Assembly: GCF_000023825.1 (NCBI RefSeq)
Contig: NC_013061.1
Location: forward strand, 1,736,001-1,800,000
Direction of reading: 5' to 3'
DNA from: Pedobacter heparinus DSM 2366
GTDB taxonomy: Bacteria; Bacteroidota; Bacteroidia; Sphingobacteriales; Sphingobacteriaceae
Length of the DNA stretch: 64,000 nucleotides
Below, in pieces: positions 36,042 to 45,500 of the stretch. Made by a program: the position numbers and the translations under genes. The first letter of the stretch is position 1; each line of letters begins with the position of its first letter. Below the pieces are notes generated by a model. That model searched no databases and was not told where the DNA came from. It was given only the letters and a program-made list of their open reading frames with translations.

Positions 36042-37058
36042 CTATCTTATAATTTCAAAATTTGTTTTGCCTTTGGGAATATGTAGGTAAAGACTGATGA
36101 AATTTGCGATCACATTACCATCCTCATCTTTGTATTTTGCCCATAGTGCCGATTCACTTCTTAACCTTTTATCAACAGAAGTTTGCTCCAAACGGACCAA
36201 TCGCCCCCCACCATATAAAACCATCTTATAATTCTCTAGTTTCTGCATCTTGTAGTTTTTTGCTGATAGGGGTATTTTGTAGTTTTCTAAAGATTCCTCT
36301 AAATCATTTTTAGTACTGTACTCACATTGTGCATTTTCTTTTTCTCTATTAAATAGGAGGGCAAAAAAATCATCAACTTTTTCATCATTTTGCATTTGCC
36401 AAACCTGCTTGTAGGCATTTTCTGTTTTGGTCAGTAGTTCTTTCTGATCCATTTTACTTAAATCAGTACTGTTTTCCCAGCCTGTATTTTCATAGGGCAC
36501 AGTAGCATCAAAAGTAAAACTATATTCATAATAATCTTTTCCCTTCCCTATAAAGGTTTTACCATCAGCTTCGGTTAAGCTGGTATGGGTTAGTACTGGT
36601 TTCTCGCTTACAAAGGCATTTTTTCCGGTATCAGCCTTGTTGCGCTTAAACACTTCTATTTTTATATTGGTAAAATCTACTAATGTTTTAACGCCTTCTC
36701 CCTGCTGGCTTTCCGTTTGCGGGTATAATTTATAGGTAATGGTTTGCTTACCACTTTTGTTTATTGCAGAATAAATATCAATGGGCGTAACAGTTTGTCC
36801 CAGGTTATAATTATGATATACTGGTAAGCCATTAACCAATAACTCGAAATAACAGGCTTCGTGGCTTACAAATAAGTAAAAAAAGGGCTCATTAGAAGAA
36901 TGTTTTACCGAACTAAGAAGGGTTTTTACAAAGTTCGAGCTGGTAAGCTTAGGATTTACTTCCTCTATTTCTGCGCTGATTTTTTTATTGGATTCACTGC
37001 AACTGGATACTAGAAAAATAAGTGAGAAAGCTAAAATAGCGTTTTTAAAAATAGGCAT
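36042..37058 (-). CDS. hypothetical lipoprotein
   Basis: 338 residues. A lipoprotein signal peptide has lipobox VSSC with the lipidated Cys at about residue 20. The rest is a mixed alpha/beta periplasmic domain with no motif I recognise; features include PFFYLFVSHEACYFELLVNG near 60-77, WENSTDLSKMDQKELLTKTE near 195, and a repeated NYK(I/M) phrase near 257-275. It stays single-copy here, with no clear operon partner; tail-to-tail with the AAA NTPase (27-bp gap). Confidence 0.6.
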   Translation of the reverse strand: MPIFKNAILAFSLIFLVSSCSESNKKISAEIEEVNPKLTSSNFVKTLLSSVKHSSNEPFFYLFVSHEACYFELLVNGLPVYHNYNLGQTVTPIDIYSAINKSGKQTITYKLYPQTESQQGEGVKTLVDFTNIKIEVFKRNKADTGKNAFVSEKPVLTHTSLTEADGKTFIGKGKDYYEYSFTFDATVPYENTGWENSTDLSKMDQKELLTKTENAYKQVWQMQNDEKVDDFFALLFNREKENAQCEYSTKNDLEESLENYKIPLSAKNYKMQKLENYKMVLYGGGRLVRLEQTSVDKRLRSESALWAKYKDEDGNVIANFISLYLHIPKGKTNFEIIR

Positions 37059-37194
37059 AGTGAAAGTTTTTTAGTCGATATGCAATAATTATGCCTCATT
37101 GATTTTCAAATGTTTGCTAAAGTTAAGTTTGGTGTTTAGTTTTTTTATAAATTTAGGCTACTAAATATCACCACATCTGTAACCAATAATACCT

Positions 37195-37503
37195 ATGTCC
37201 ATAATCAAAACAAATAAAAAATTAATTTTAAGATTAGCTTTTCTTATTGTTCCTTTTGGCATCTTGACTTTGGTACTGCATGATGGTCAATCTGGCGGAC
37301 AGACTGGTGGCGGAGCCTATGATCTGTCTGGCCTTATTTATGGTTTGGTGCTTTTTGCCTGTATTACCGTGTGGATGATCTGGATGTTGATCGCTTGTTT
37401 TCTGAGCAAAACACCAATTGACCGAAAGATGTATCTTAAACTGCTTTTAATAGGAATAATAGCGCTTGTTGCTGCTTATTTTGTTACGCCCCGAATGTTC
37501 TAG
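37195..37503 (+). CDS. small three-helix membrane protein
   Basis: 102 residues. Predicted membrane helices cover about 10-27 (LILRLAFLIVPFGILTLV), 45-68 (LSGLIYGLVLFACITVWMIWML) and 80-97 (LKLLLIGIIALVAAYFV), with a glycine-rich GQSGGQTGGGAYD loop between the first two. I recognise no family. Expression is plausible since the ATG and frame are clean and the helices regular. It lies between the lipoprotein gene and the second TlpA tail. Confidence 0.55.
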   Translation: MSIIKTNKKLILRLAFLIVPFGILTLVLHDGQSGGQTGGGAYDLSGLIYGLVLFACITVWMIWMLIACFLSKTPIDRKMYLKLLLIGIIALVAAYFVTPRMF

Positions 37504-37539
37504 AAATCAATAACTACCACCAAAAGTGGGGAAGAACCT

Positions 37540-37579
37540 AAAAGTGATTACCAGTTCTGTATTAGGCCTCAATTATTTT
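37540..37579 (-). repeat. degenerate second copy of the tlpA 3' end
   Basis: 40 bases match the end of the TlpA gene and the bases after its stop (34185-34225) at 36 of 41 aligned positions with one gap, in the same orientation. On the minus strand this repeats codons for KIIEEL and a shifted stop region, and the one-base gap destroys the frame. It is a scar of a duplicated or lost tlpA-like gene. Confidence 0.6.
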
Positions 37580-37623
37580 AAAAAGCTATCTTTAACCGTG
37601 TGTAGTTTAATGCCTAATGTGTT

Positions 37624-38517
37624 ATGATCAGCAGAAGTGAACAGAAAATGATGAAATTAATTTTGGATGTTGCAACAGACCATCCGGAGGTTCGGGCCGT
37701 GTTACTGAACGGTTCCCGGGCAAATCCTAATGTCGCAACGGACATCTTTCAGGATTATGACATAATTTATGTGGTTAAAAGTCTTGATCCCTTTCTCCGG
37801 GATCATACCTGGATCGATGTTTTTGGTGAACGGATGATCCTTCAAATGCCTGAAGATATGGAACTGTATCCGCCGGCACCTGAGTTAGAGGGCGCATTTT
37901 CCTATTTAATGCAATTTACTGATGGAAACCGGATAGACTTGATATTAGTTCCGGTTGAAAACCTGCAGCATTTTCTTACAGACAGCCTTTGCAAGGTATT
38001 ATTGGATAAGGATGATATGGCCAGCTTAAACGCACTTGATGCAGCCAGTGATAAAAGTTATCTGATCAGCAGACCATCGGTAAGGGCATTTAACGATTGC
38101 TGCAACGAGTTTTTGTATACCTGTGCAGGACTTGCAAAGGGCATCTGGCGGGAACAGCTTCCATATGTTAATTATTTATACTACCATGTAATTCAAACTG
38201 CATTAATGCAGATGATGGATTGGGATATTGCATTTCGCCATCAGTTTTTGGTAAATCCCGGTAAATCCGGGAAGTTTTACAAGGAATATCTTGAACCGGA
38301 ATTTTATGCCGAACTGATCCAAACTTATCAAACTACAGATGTTAAAGAGACCTGGAACTCATTATTCATGACCATGGAACTGTTTCAAAAAATTGCCAAT
38401 AACGTTACTGAACAACTAGGCGTTGCGTACCCATTGGATGAGCATCAACGCATCGCCGATTATTTACAGCACGTTAAACTGCTGCCTAAAAATTCCAATA
38501 AGATATATTCTTTGTAG
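37624..38517 (+). CDS. aminoglycoside 6-adenylyltransferase (ANT(6)-like)
   Basis: 297 residues, the length of ANT(6) (AadK/AadE) enzymes, which adenylate streptomycin at position 6 using ATP. Seen: the N-terminal SEQKMMKLIL, the nucleotidyltransferase motif LLNGSRANPNV (GS(R)) with the DxD-like catalytic site in FQDYDIIYVV, then the conserved GERMILQMPEDMEL and FTDGNRIDLIL. The C-terminal part has the helical domain (QTALMQMMDWDIAFRHQFLVN). The active-site residues look intact, so resistance is possible, but specificity is inference. Chromosomal, alone, no mobile element beside it. Confidence 0.88.
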   Translation: MISRSEQKMMKLILDVATDHPEVRAVLLNGSRANPNVATDIFQDYDIIYVVKSLDPFLRDHTWIDVFGERMILQMPEDMELYPPAPELEGAFSYLMQFTDGNRIDLILVPVENLQHFLTDSLCKVLLDKDDMASLNALDAASDKSYLISRPSVRAFNDCCNEFLYTCAGLAKGIWREQLPYVNYLYYHVIQTALMQMMDWDIAFRHQFLVNPGKSGKFYKEYLEPEFYAELIQTYQTTDVKETWNSLFMTMELFQKIANNVTEQLGVAYPLDEHQRIADYLQHVKLLPKNSNKIYSL

Positions 38518-38538
38518 GAATCAATTGGTGGAGTTAAA

Positions 38539-40050
38539 CTATTTTTTTGGTTTAATGCTCACTTTTTTGCTGGTTGTTGCATTTACATCTGTATCCACAT
38601 CAACTATTGACAATTTACCACTGTTAAAAGTTTGACGTATTCTGCCCCCTGTAACTGTATAGTTTCCTTTCTTCATCACAAAACGAACCCGGCAGCCTGG
38701 GAGGTTCTCTGGCAGTTTATTGGCTATTAAAGCTTCGTTGTACGTGCTTTTACCAGTATTGTCACCCTTATAATTGAGGGTTAGGTTCAGCTTGATCTTA
38801 TCGTAAGCTTCGATAGGGTTGGAACAGAACCGCAAGGGTTCAGTAAAAGTAAAGGAATCACCATCGATTCGGATAATCCGGAAAAGACCTAGTATGAGTT
38901 CCCAGCGATGTGCCTCCCCGCTGCGGCAAACTACACCAGGACGCATTCTGATAGTTGGGGTTTTACCTAATGTGTCTACGTGTGGCGTATGGATATGGCC
39001 GTTAACGATAAGTTTTACTTTTTGCTGGTTTAGAAAAGCTGTATCAGCACGGTTTTGCTTGTGTTGTGCGATGATCCGGAGTTCACCTTTTCCATGAGTT
39101 TCCAGAAATTTCAAAAGCTGCTTACCCTGGAGGCCCGACAGGGGCTTTTTGTCTGGTATGTCCACAACTGGGTCACCCAGGTAATCGTCCATAAAAAGAA
39201 AGCGTGTGCCGGCAAAGGCCATTCCAAATACGCGCATGCCACATAGGGTATTCCATTGTGCGGCTTTTGCCGGATAATCGGTTTCTTTCATGCCATAAAA
39301 ATCATGGTTGCCGGGAACAGAGAATACCGGTGCATTGATGTGCTGCACCCCTCTGTATCCTTTGGCACCTTCAAAATAGTTTCTGAACTTTTCTTCAACG
39401 GTAGGCAGTTTAACATAGCTCTTCACGGTATCGCCACCCCAGCCTCTGAGATCTTTGTTGAACCGGGTGTAATCGTGGATAAGATCACCGGTAACAATCA
39501 CAAAATCGGGTGCGATGATGTTGGCAACAGTGATAAATTTGTCCAGCAGCTGAAGTTCCTCGGCATAACCATTTTGGGCAGATCCGACCCAGTTCCGCGA
39601 GACGTGTGTATCGGATATATGGATAAAGCTGTGCTTTGAGGGGAAGGTTTTAACCAGTTTAACAGAACGTCTGGAAATATTGATTTCTCCTGCCGAGTAA
39701 ACCAAAAGATCATACATGTCTTCCGGGCTGTTGGCCGGGATACTGACCCAGATCTTATTATTGGTATACATATGGGTATACGAGTCGTATTCAAAGCGGC
39801 CTTTTAATACGGAGTCAATTTTAACTTTGACCCGGCTGTAAGGACCTTTGAGTACAATGGAATCAATATTTCGTTCGCCACTATTGTTGTACAGGATGTG
39901 AAACTGGTTGCCGGTTTGTGCAATGAGGGGCGAGGCACGGAAAGGATAAACAATACTTCCGGCCGGTAAAAAAGATTGTGCGCCGGCACTGAGGCCAAGC
40001 AGGCAAAATAATGTGAATAACAACTGTCTGATCGGATTTTTTGTGCTCAT
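38539..40050 (-). CDS. calcineurin-like metallophosphoesterase, secreted
   Basis: 503 residues. A signal peptide (FTLFCLLGLSAGAQS) is followed by an N-terminal beta-domain of about 110 residues, then the metallophosphoesterase core: ISDTHV (Asp147, His149) near 145, TGDLIH near 182, PGNHDFYG near 245, AQHKQN near 330 and NGHIHTPH near 353, a complete dinuclear metal site. It probably removes phosphate from a sugar or lipid in the periplasm. It is the last gene of the SusCD operon and overlaps the DUF5017 gene by 4 bases (ATGA). Confidence 0.88.
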   Translation of the reverse strand: MSTKNPIRQLLFTLFCLLGLSAGAQSFLPAGSIVYPFRASPLIAQTGNQFHILYNNSGERNIDSIVLKGPYSRVKVKIDSVLKGRFEYDSYTHMYTNNKIWVSIPANSPEDMYDLLVYSAGEINISRRSVKLVKTFPSKHSFIHISDTHVSRNWVGSAQNGYAEELQLLDKFITVANIIAPDFVIVTGDLIHDYTRFNKDLRGWGGDTVKSYVKLPTVEEKFRNYFEGAKGYRGVQHINAPVFSVPGNHDFYGMKETDYPAKAAQWNTLCGMRVFGMAFAGTRFLFMDDYLGDPVVDIPDKKPLSGLQGKQLLKFLETHGKGELRIIAQHKQNRADTAFLNQQKVKLIVNGHIHTPHVDTLGKTPTIRMRPGVVCRSGEAHRWELILGLFRIIRIDGDSFTFTEPLRFCSNPIEAYDKIKLNLTLNYKGDNTGKSTYNEALIANKLPENLPGCRVRFVMKKGNYTVTGGRIRQTFNSGKLSIVDVDTDVNATTSKKVSIKPKK

Positions 40051-40985
40051 GGTGTTATGGTGATGTTTGCTTCTTTAGTAATAGATTTCTCTCCGTATAA
40101 TCTTGAATTAGCCGCAGAAAACACAACTTTATAAGTTCCCGGAGTTGTATAGGTAAAATTATAAACAGACGGAACCGGTTCAGATATTCCTTTAATCGCC
40201 GTACCTCTGTCGGGGCCCAGATCGATAGCGTTCAAATTAACCGGTTTACTGATAGCCCATATTTCTGTCTGCACGAGTTTTCCTGCTGCAGTGATGTTAC
40301 CCCGAAGGGTGATCAGCCCGCTGCTGGCATTTACTGAATTTCTACCCGATTCCAGAATCGGACCCTCTTCTAATAAGGACCATCCGGCTGATAACTGGTC
40401 CATGGCTACACTGGTGCCTGCATCCGTTTTTGTATTGAACAAAAAGTTGCGTACGACAGTGTTTCTATAAACTCCGTTGGCCGTGGTTTGGGGTAAGGTA
40501 ATATAGCGAAATGCTACATAAAGGGGTTTAGTTTTATCGGTAACGATAGACGATAGGTTTAATTCTCCGGAACTGAAGTAATCCAGAGTGGTTAGAGAGA
40601 ATGAAAATGAACTGGTCAGGTCAGTCCAGCTAGCCGAGTTGACGGCTGAAATGTTTTTTTCTCCGTTATAGTTTGAAGAGATGAGGACGGAAAGTTGTTT
40701 ATTTTGTCCGCCAGCCTGTAGCCGTGTCTGGAATGACATACTGAAGGTTTTGATATCCATAATTCTACCATTGCTAAAGGCATAGTCATTGCCAAATTGC
40801 CCGGAGTAAAAAGAGATAAAATCCGGATTCCCATCAAATGTAAATGGTACAGGTTCGCCAACTCTATATGTGCTTTTTGGAACCTTTACATCAAAGCTTG
40901 GTTGCGGTACCTCATTCTTTTTGCAGCTTATTGTAAATAAGACCAAAAGAAGTACTAATTTTCCTTTTAACTGATTGTGTTTCAT
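40047..40985 (-). CDS. DUF5017 domain-containing lipoprotein
   Basis: 312 residues. Lipoprotein signal (VLLLVLFTISC, Cys at about 21), then a beta-rich domain of about 280 residues with the DUF5017 look (PKSTYRVGEPVPFTFDGNPD; FSNGRIMDIKTFSMSFQTRL). A C-terminal IG/PKD-like strand set (PGTYKVVFSAANSRLYGEKS) closes it. DUF5017 proteins sit in Bacteroidota polysaccharide-utilisation loci as surface lipoproteins, usually thought to bind glycans. Its position after susD supports that, though no direct ligand evidence is in the sequence. Confidence 0.82.
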   Translation of the reverse strand: MKHNQLKGKLVLLLVLFTISCKKNEVPQPSFDVKVPKSTYRVGEPVPFTFDGNPDFISFYSGQFGNDYAFSNGRIMDIKTFSMSFQTRLQAGGQNKQLSVLISSNYNGEKNISAVNSASWTDLTSSFSFSLTTLDYFSSGELNLSSIVTDKTKPLYVAFRYITLPQTTANGVYRNTVVRNFLFNTKTDAGTSVAMDQLSAGWSLLEEGPILESGRNSVNASSGLITLRGNITAAGKLVQTEIWAISKPVNLNAIDLGPDRGTAIKGISEPVPSVYNFTYTTPGTYKVVFSAANSRLYGEKSITKEANITITP

Positions 40986-41000
40986 TGGATAAGGTTTTTA

Positions 41001-42563
41001 TTAAAATCCTGGGTTTTGTCTCATACTGTTGTTTAAACTCAGCTCTATTGATGGTATCGGAAGGAGGAGATTCCGAACCTTTACGTTAGTATAACCATAG
41101 GCACTGTATTGCATGTTACTTGGCGCATTGCTGAGTATGTCGGCCTCAACGTCTTTCATCACGTCCATGAAGATACCCCATCTGACGAGGTCGAATTTAC
41201 GCAGACCTTCATAGCACAGTTCTCTGCTGCGTTCATCTTGAATGATGCGCCTAAGGGCTTCTTTGGAGGGGGCATCTGCAGAAATGAAGTTTCTGGCTTT
41301 AGCTCTTGCTCTTACCAGGTTGATGGCGTCAAGTGCAACCTGTGTAGGGCCATTTACTTCATTTTCTGCTTCTGCGAACATTAAGAGCACATCTGAATAG
41401 CGTAACAAGGGGAAGTTTGTCGGACCAAAGTCAGGGCTACGCTGTGTACTGGTCTCGTCCTGGATACGCCATTTACCGGTTTCCCTGGCATATATTGCTG
41501 TTGGGGCATATTGTAGTGTATCGGACAGCATAGTGCTTCCATTGGTCCTGAAATAATAAGTGGCAATGTTGCGGTTTTTACGAACGTCATGGATGTCGTC
41601 ATATTTCAGGTATAGTGTAGCAGTTGCACCAATTTCCCCATAACCATAGAGTTCTGAACTGGTGTTCCTAACCGAGAATTTTTTAGCGAACCAGCCGCCT
41701 GTTTTTGTGGGGTCTGTTAATCCGTTGCCGGTAAACTCAACTTCCCAGATGTTTTCGTCAATGTCATAGAGGTCTTGTGTATGGTTAATGAAGATTTGTG
41801 CATAACCCGAAGCTAATTTATGTGTGCCTGATTTGATGACCTTATCAGCCCATTCTTTCGCTTCCGTAAATTTGGATACCTCTTTTAATGGTTCACCGGC
41901 CATTTTCAGGCACACCCTAGCCAGAATCCCTTGAACTGCTGTTTTGCTTACCCTCCCTGGGAAACCAAAGTCTTTTATGTTCCCTACCAGTCCTTCTGCG
42001 GTGGTCATATCTGATAAAATCTGGTCATATATTACTTTTTGTGGCGTGCGGGGATTATTGACATTTTCGCCTGAAAGGGTAGGCGTTAAGATCAAAGGTA
42101 CATCACCCCAGAGGTGCACAAGTTGAAAATAAAGGAAAGCGCGTAAAAACAGGGCTTCCCCACGAATGCGGCCACGGACTTTTTCGTCCATTTGGGGGTG
42201 ATCGATATTGGCAAGAAGGAGGTTGGCATTGTTGATACCGGCATACAAGGCAGACCAGGTTTCGGCAACAAGTGCATTTGAGGCATCATGGTTATACACC
42301 CTCGGGTTTACTGCTTCAGCGGAACGTTTATAAAAACCTTCGTCTGAACCATGGGCAAATTCATAGACCAGGTTACGGCTAAAGGTACCTCTATTATTCA
42401 AAGCACTGTAAACGCCGGTGAGCGCCTGATCCAGTTCTTTTTCCGTATTGTAATAGGTTTCAGGTGTAGTAAAATCTGTAGGTTTTACATCCAGGTAACG
42501 CTTGCAGGAAGCCATGACTACAAGGATAGCGATGAGCGATAGTAAATATTTTGTTTTCATCAC
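41001..42563 (-). CDS. RagB/SusD family nutrient-uptake outer-membrane lipoprotein
   Basis: 520 residues. Lipoprotein signal with lipobox VMASC (Cys20) followed by KRYLDVKPTDFTTPETYYNT, the typical SusD mature start. TPR-like SusD core: ALTGVYSALNN, FAHGSDEGFYKRS, RAFLYFQLVHLWGDVPLIL (an invariant SusD phrase), and the C-terminal FDLVRWGIFMDVM and YTNVKVRNLLLPIPSIELSLN. It forms the lid over the SusC transporter and binds substrate at the cell surface. It directly follows susC (6-base gap). Confidence 0.95.
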   Translation of the reverse strand: MMKTKYLLSLIAILVVMASCKRYLDVKPTDFTTPETYYNTEKELDQALTGVYSALNNRGTFSRNLVYEFAHGSDEGFYKRSAEAVNPRVYNHDASNALVAETWSALYAGINNANLLLANIDHPQMDEKVRGRIRGEALFLRAFLYFQLVHLWGDVPLILTPTLSGENVNNPRTPQKVIYDQILSDMTTAEGLVGNIKDFGFPGRVSKTAVQGILARVCLKMAGEPLKEVSKFTEAKEWADKVIKSGTHKLASGYAQIFINHTQDLYDIDENIWEVEFTGNGLTDPTKTGGWFAKKFSVRNTSSELYGYGEIGATATLYLKYDDIHDVRKNRNIATYYFRTNGSTMLSDTLQYAPTAIYARETGKWRIQDETSTQRSPDFGPTNFPLLRYSDVLLMFAEAENEVNGPTQVALDAINLVRARAKARNFISADAPSKEALRRIIQDERSRELCYEGLRKFDLVRWGIFMDVMKDVEADILSNAPSNMQYSAYGYTNVKVRNLLLPIPSIELSLNNSMRQNPGF

Positions 42564-42569
42564 GTGAGT

Positions 42570-45500
42570 TTATAAAGTAAGGTTAAGACCGAATGTTAAT
42601 GTTCTTGCGCGGGGGTATACCGACCAGTCGAAGCCCGGTGTAAGTGCCGAATCGTAAGCGGAAACTTCTGGATCATAGCCCTGATATTTGGTCCAGGTAT
42701 AGATATTCTGAGCGGAGCAATACAGCCTTAATCCTTTGATGCTATACTTGTTTAGTAGTTTTGAAGGGAATTTATAGCCGAGCGATACCGTTTTCAGGCG
42801 CAGATATGATCCATCTTCAACAACCCTGCTGGAATAAGCTGCAGGTCCGTATCCAAGGGTCCTGTAATAGGTGTTGTTTTGGTTTTCGGGTGTCCAGCGG
42901 TTGATATAGGTTGCGAACATGTTCTGTGAAGCCCGGCCAAATCCTTCAAACACCAGCCTGTTGGTATTCATGATATCGACGCCATAGGCTCCCTGCAGAA
43001 AAACACCAAGATCGAAGCCTTTATAGGCAAAGTTATTGGAAAAGCCGAAATTGAAATTGGGGTTAGGGTTTCCGATAATGGTATAGTCGGACAAATCGGC
43101 AACGCCGTCGCCATTCAGGTCTTTGTATTTGATGTCGCCTGGCTGAATGTCTTCGCGGGGATTTCCGTTGGTGGGAATCTCTGATTTAAGGATATATTTA
43201 CCGGAGGGGAGTTGATCGAAATCTGCGTATTGATAGTTGCCCTCCCAGATCAGTCCGTAAAACATGCCAATGGGCTGGCCGATTTTGGCTATGTAAGGGG
43301 GAAGGGATTTATAGCTGGTTTCCCAGTTGATCATACTAACCAGGGCTTCCTGGTTTTCAGTGAGTTCGAGGACTTTATTGCGGTTGAAGGAGATGTTGAA
43401 CTGACTGGACCAGGTAAATTTGCTGTTTGAAATGTTGGTGGTTTCAAGGCTGACTTCCAATCCATCGTTACGCACCCTTCCTACATTTTTATAAGACCTG
43501 GCAAATCCGAGTGAGGGTGGTAAATTGGCATTGAGCAATAGGTCTTTGGTCGTTTTCCGATACAGGTCGACCGTGAGTATCGCCCTGTTTTTGAACAGGC
43601 TCAGGTCGAGCCCAAGGTCGCTCTGTACGGTGGTTTCCCAGATCAGGTTGATGTTTCCCAATGCAGTTGGAATTAAACCTTTAACCGATGCATTGTTAAA
43701 TGCATAAATGGCCGAATTGGGCAGATTTAAGGTAGACATGTAGGCGAAATCAGATACTCTGTTGTTTCCGGTTGCGCCTATACTTGCCCTCAATTTGGCA
43801 TCGGAAATGAATTTAAGAGACTTCATGAATTCCTCTTCACTGATGCGCCAGGAGAGGGCCCCTGAAGGAAAATATCCCCATTTATTGCCTGGAGCAAATT
43901 TAGAGGAGCCATCAGCCCGGAAAGAAAGGGTTGCCAGGTATCTGGATCTGTAGCTATAGTTTATCCTTCCAAGGAAAGAGGCCAGTGTATTGGAGGTAGA
44001 ATTGGAGGAGATACTTTTTGGAGATCCTTCATCCAGTCCGGATACACCAAGCAGTTCATTGGGTACCAGTGTTGCATAGGCACCGAAGCCATTTGAGCTT
44101 CTGCCCTGAATGGTAAATCCGGCAACTGCCGACACTTTATGGCGCTTTGCAAACGTTTTGCTATAGCTTAGGGTATTTTCATTCAGATAGTTGTTGGTTT
44201 CCAGATAAGATACCCCGCCATTTACACCATTGGCAATTCCCTGAGGTGTTAAAGGACTTCCTGAGCCGGTAAGTGAATTGTCAAATGAATCGGAACGCCT
44301 TGCTGAGCGTGTTACACCACCAGAGACCTTTAATTTAAAAGCATTCCATTTGTATTCGGCATAGGCATTTGCATTTAAGATATTGGTGTACTGCTCCCGA
44401 AGCTGATTCTGATAATTCTGAAGGGGGTTGAAACGTTTATCATTAACCAGGTCAATGTCCTGATCGATACTTTCCTCCTCAATATCGATGTTGGGATTAC
44501 CCACTACAGGACGATAGCCCCAAACGCTGTACATGAGTGCGCTGGACTGGAAACTACCACTTTCGGGAACTGGTGAACCCCCGAATTTTTTCAGGGCACT
44601 GTAGTTAACATTGCCACTTACGGTTAACTTATCGTTTACTTTTTGATCTAGGCGGAAACGCCCCTGGTAGCGATTGTAGCCGGAACTGACCATCACACCA
44701 TCCTGATTAAGGATGTTACCAGAGATGGAGTACTTTGTTTTACCGGTACCCCCCAATACTGCTAAACTGTGGTTCTGCATAGGGGCTACCCTGAACAATT
44801 TACTTTGCCAGTCTGCTGCCGGTACCAATCTGTAAGACTCGAGATTTGGTCTTGAACTGTTAAAATATAAGTCTGAAACCGTACCTGGATAGCGTTCCGA
44901 CTGGTATTTTACAAATTCGTAGGAGTCGAAAAGCTCCATTCGCTCCAATACCTCCTGCTGCCCATAGTAACCGTTATAGGTGATGGAGGATGTCCCTTCT
45001 TTACCAGTTTTAGTAGTAATAATGATGACACCATTGGCACCCCGTGCACCATAGATGGCAGTAGCGGAAGCATCTTTTAATACTTCAATAGATTCGATAT
45101 CGTCGGGATTGATGGCGTTGTTATCGGAATCTTCAAGAGGAAAGCCATCAATAACATATAGAGGGGCATTGGTACCGGTAATGGAGTTTGCGCCCCTGAT
45201 GACGATGTTGATGTTTGAACCGGGCTGACCGTCAACAGAGGTTACCTGTACACCTGCTACCCGACCAGCAAGGGCCTCATCAAATGAACGTACCGGTGCT
45301 TTTTGTATGTCCGCCATGTTGACCGAACCTACTGAGCCTGTCAGGTCTTTGCGGCTGACTTCACCATAACCTACCACTAAAACCTCGTCCAGTCTGGTCT
45401 GTTCCTCCTTTAATATGACGTTCAGTTCTGTTTTTCCGTTAATGTTAAGCTCGAGGGGAACAAATCCCACATAGGAGAACAGGAGGGTACCATTGGCATC

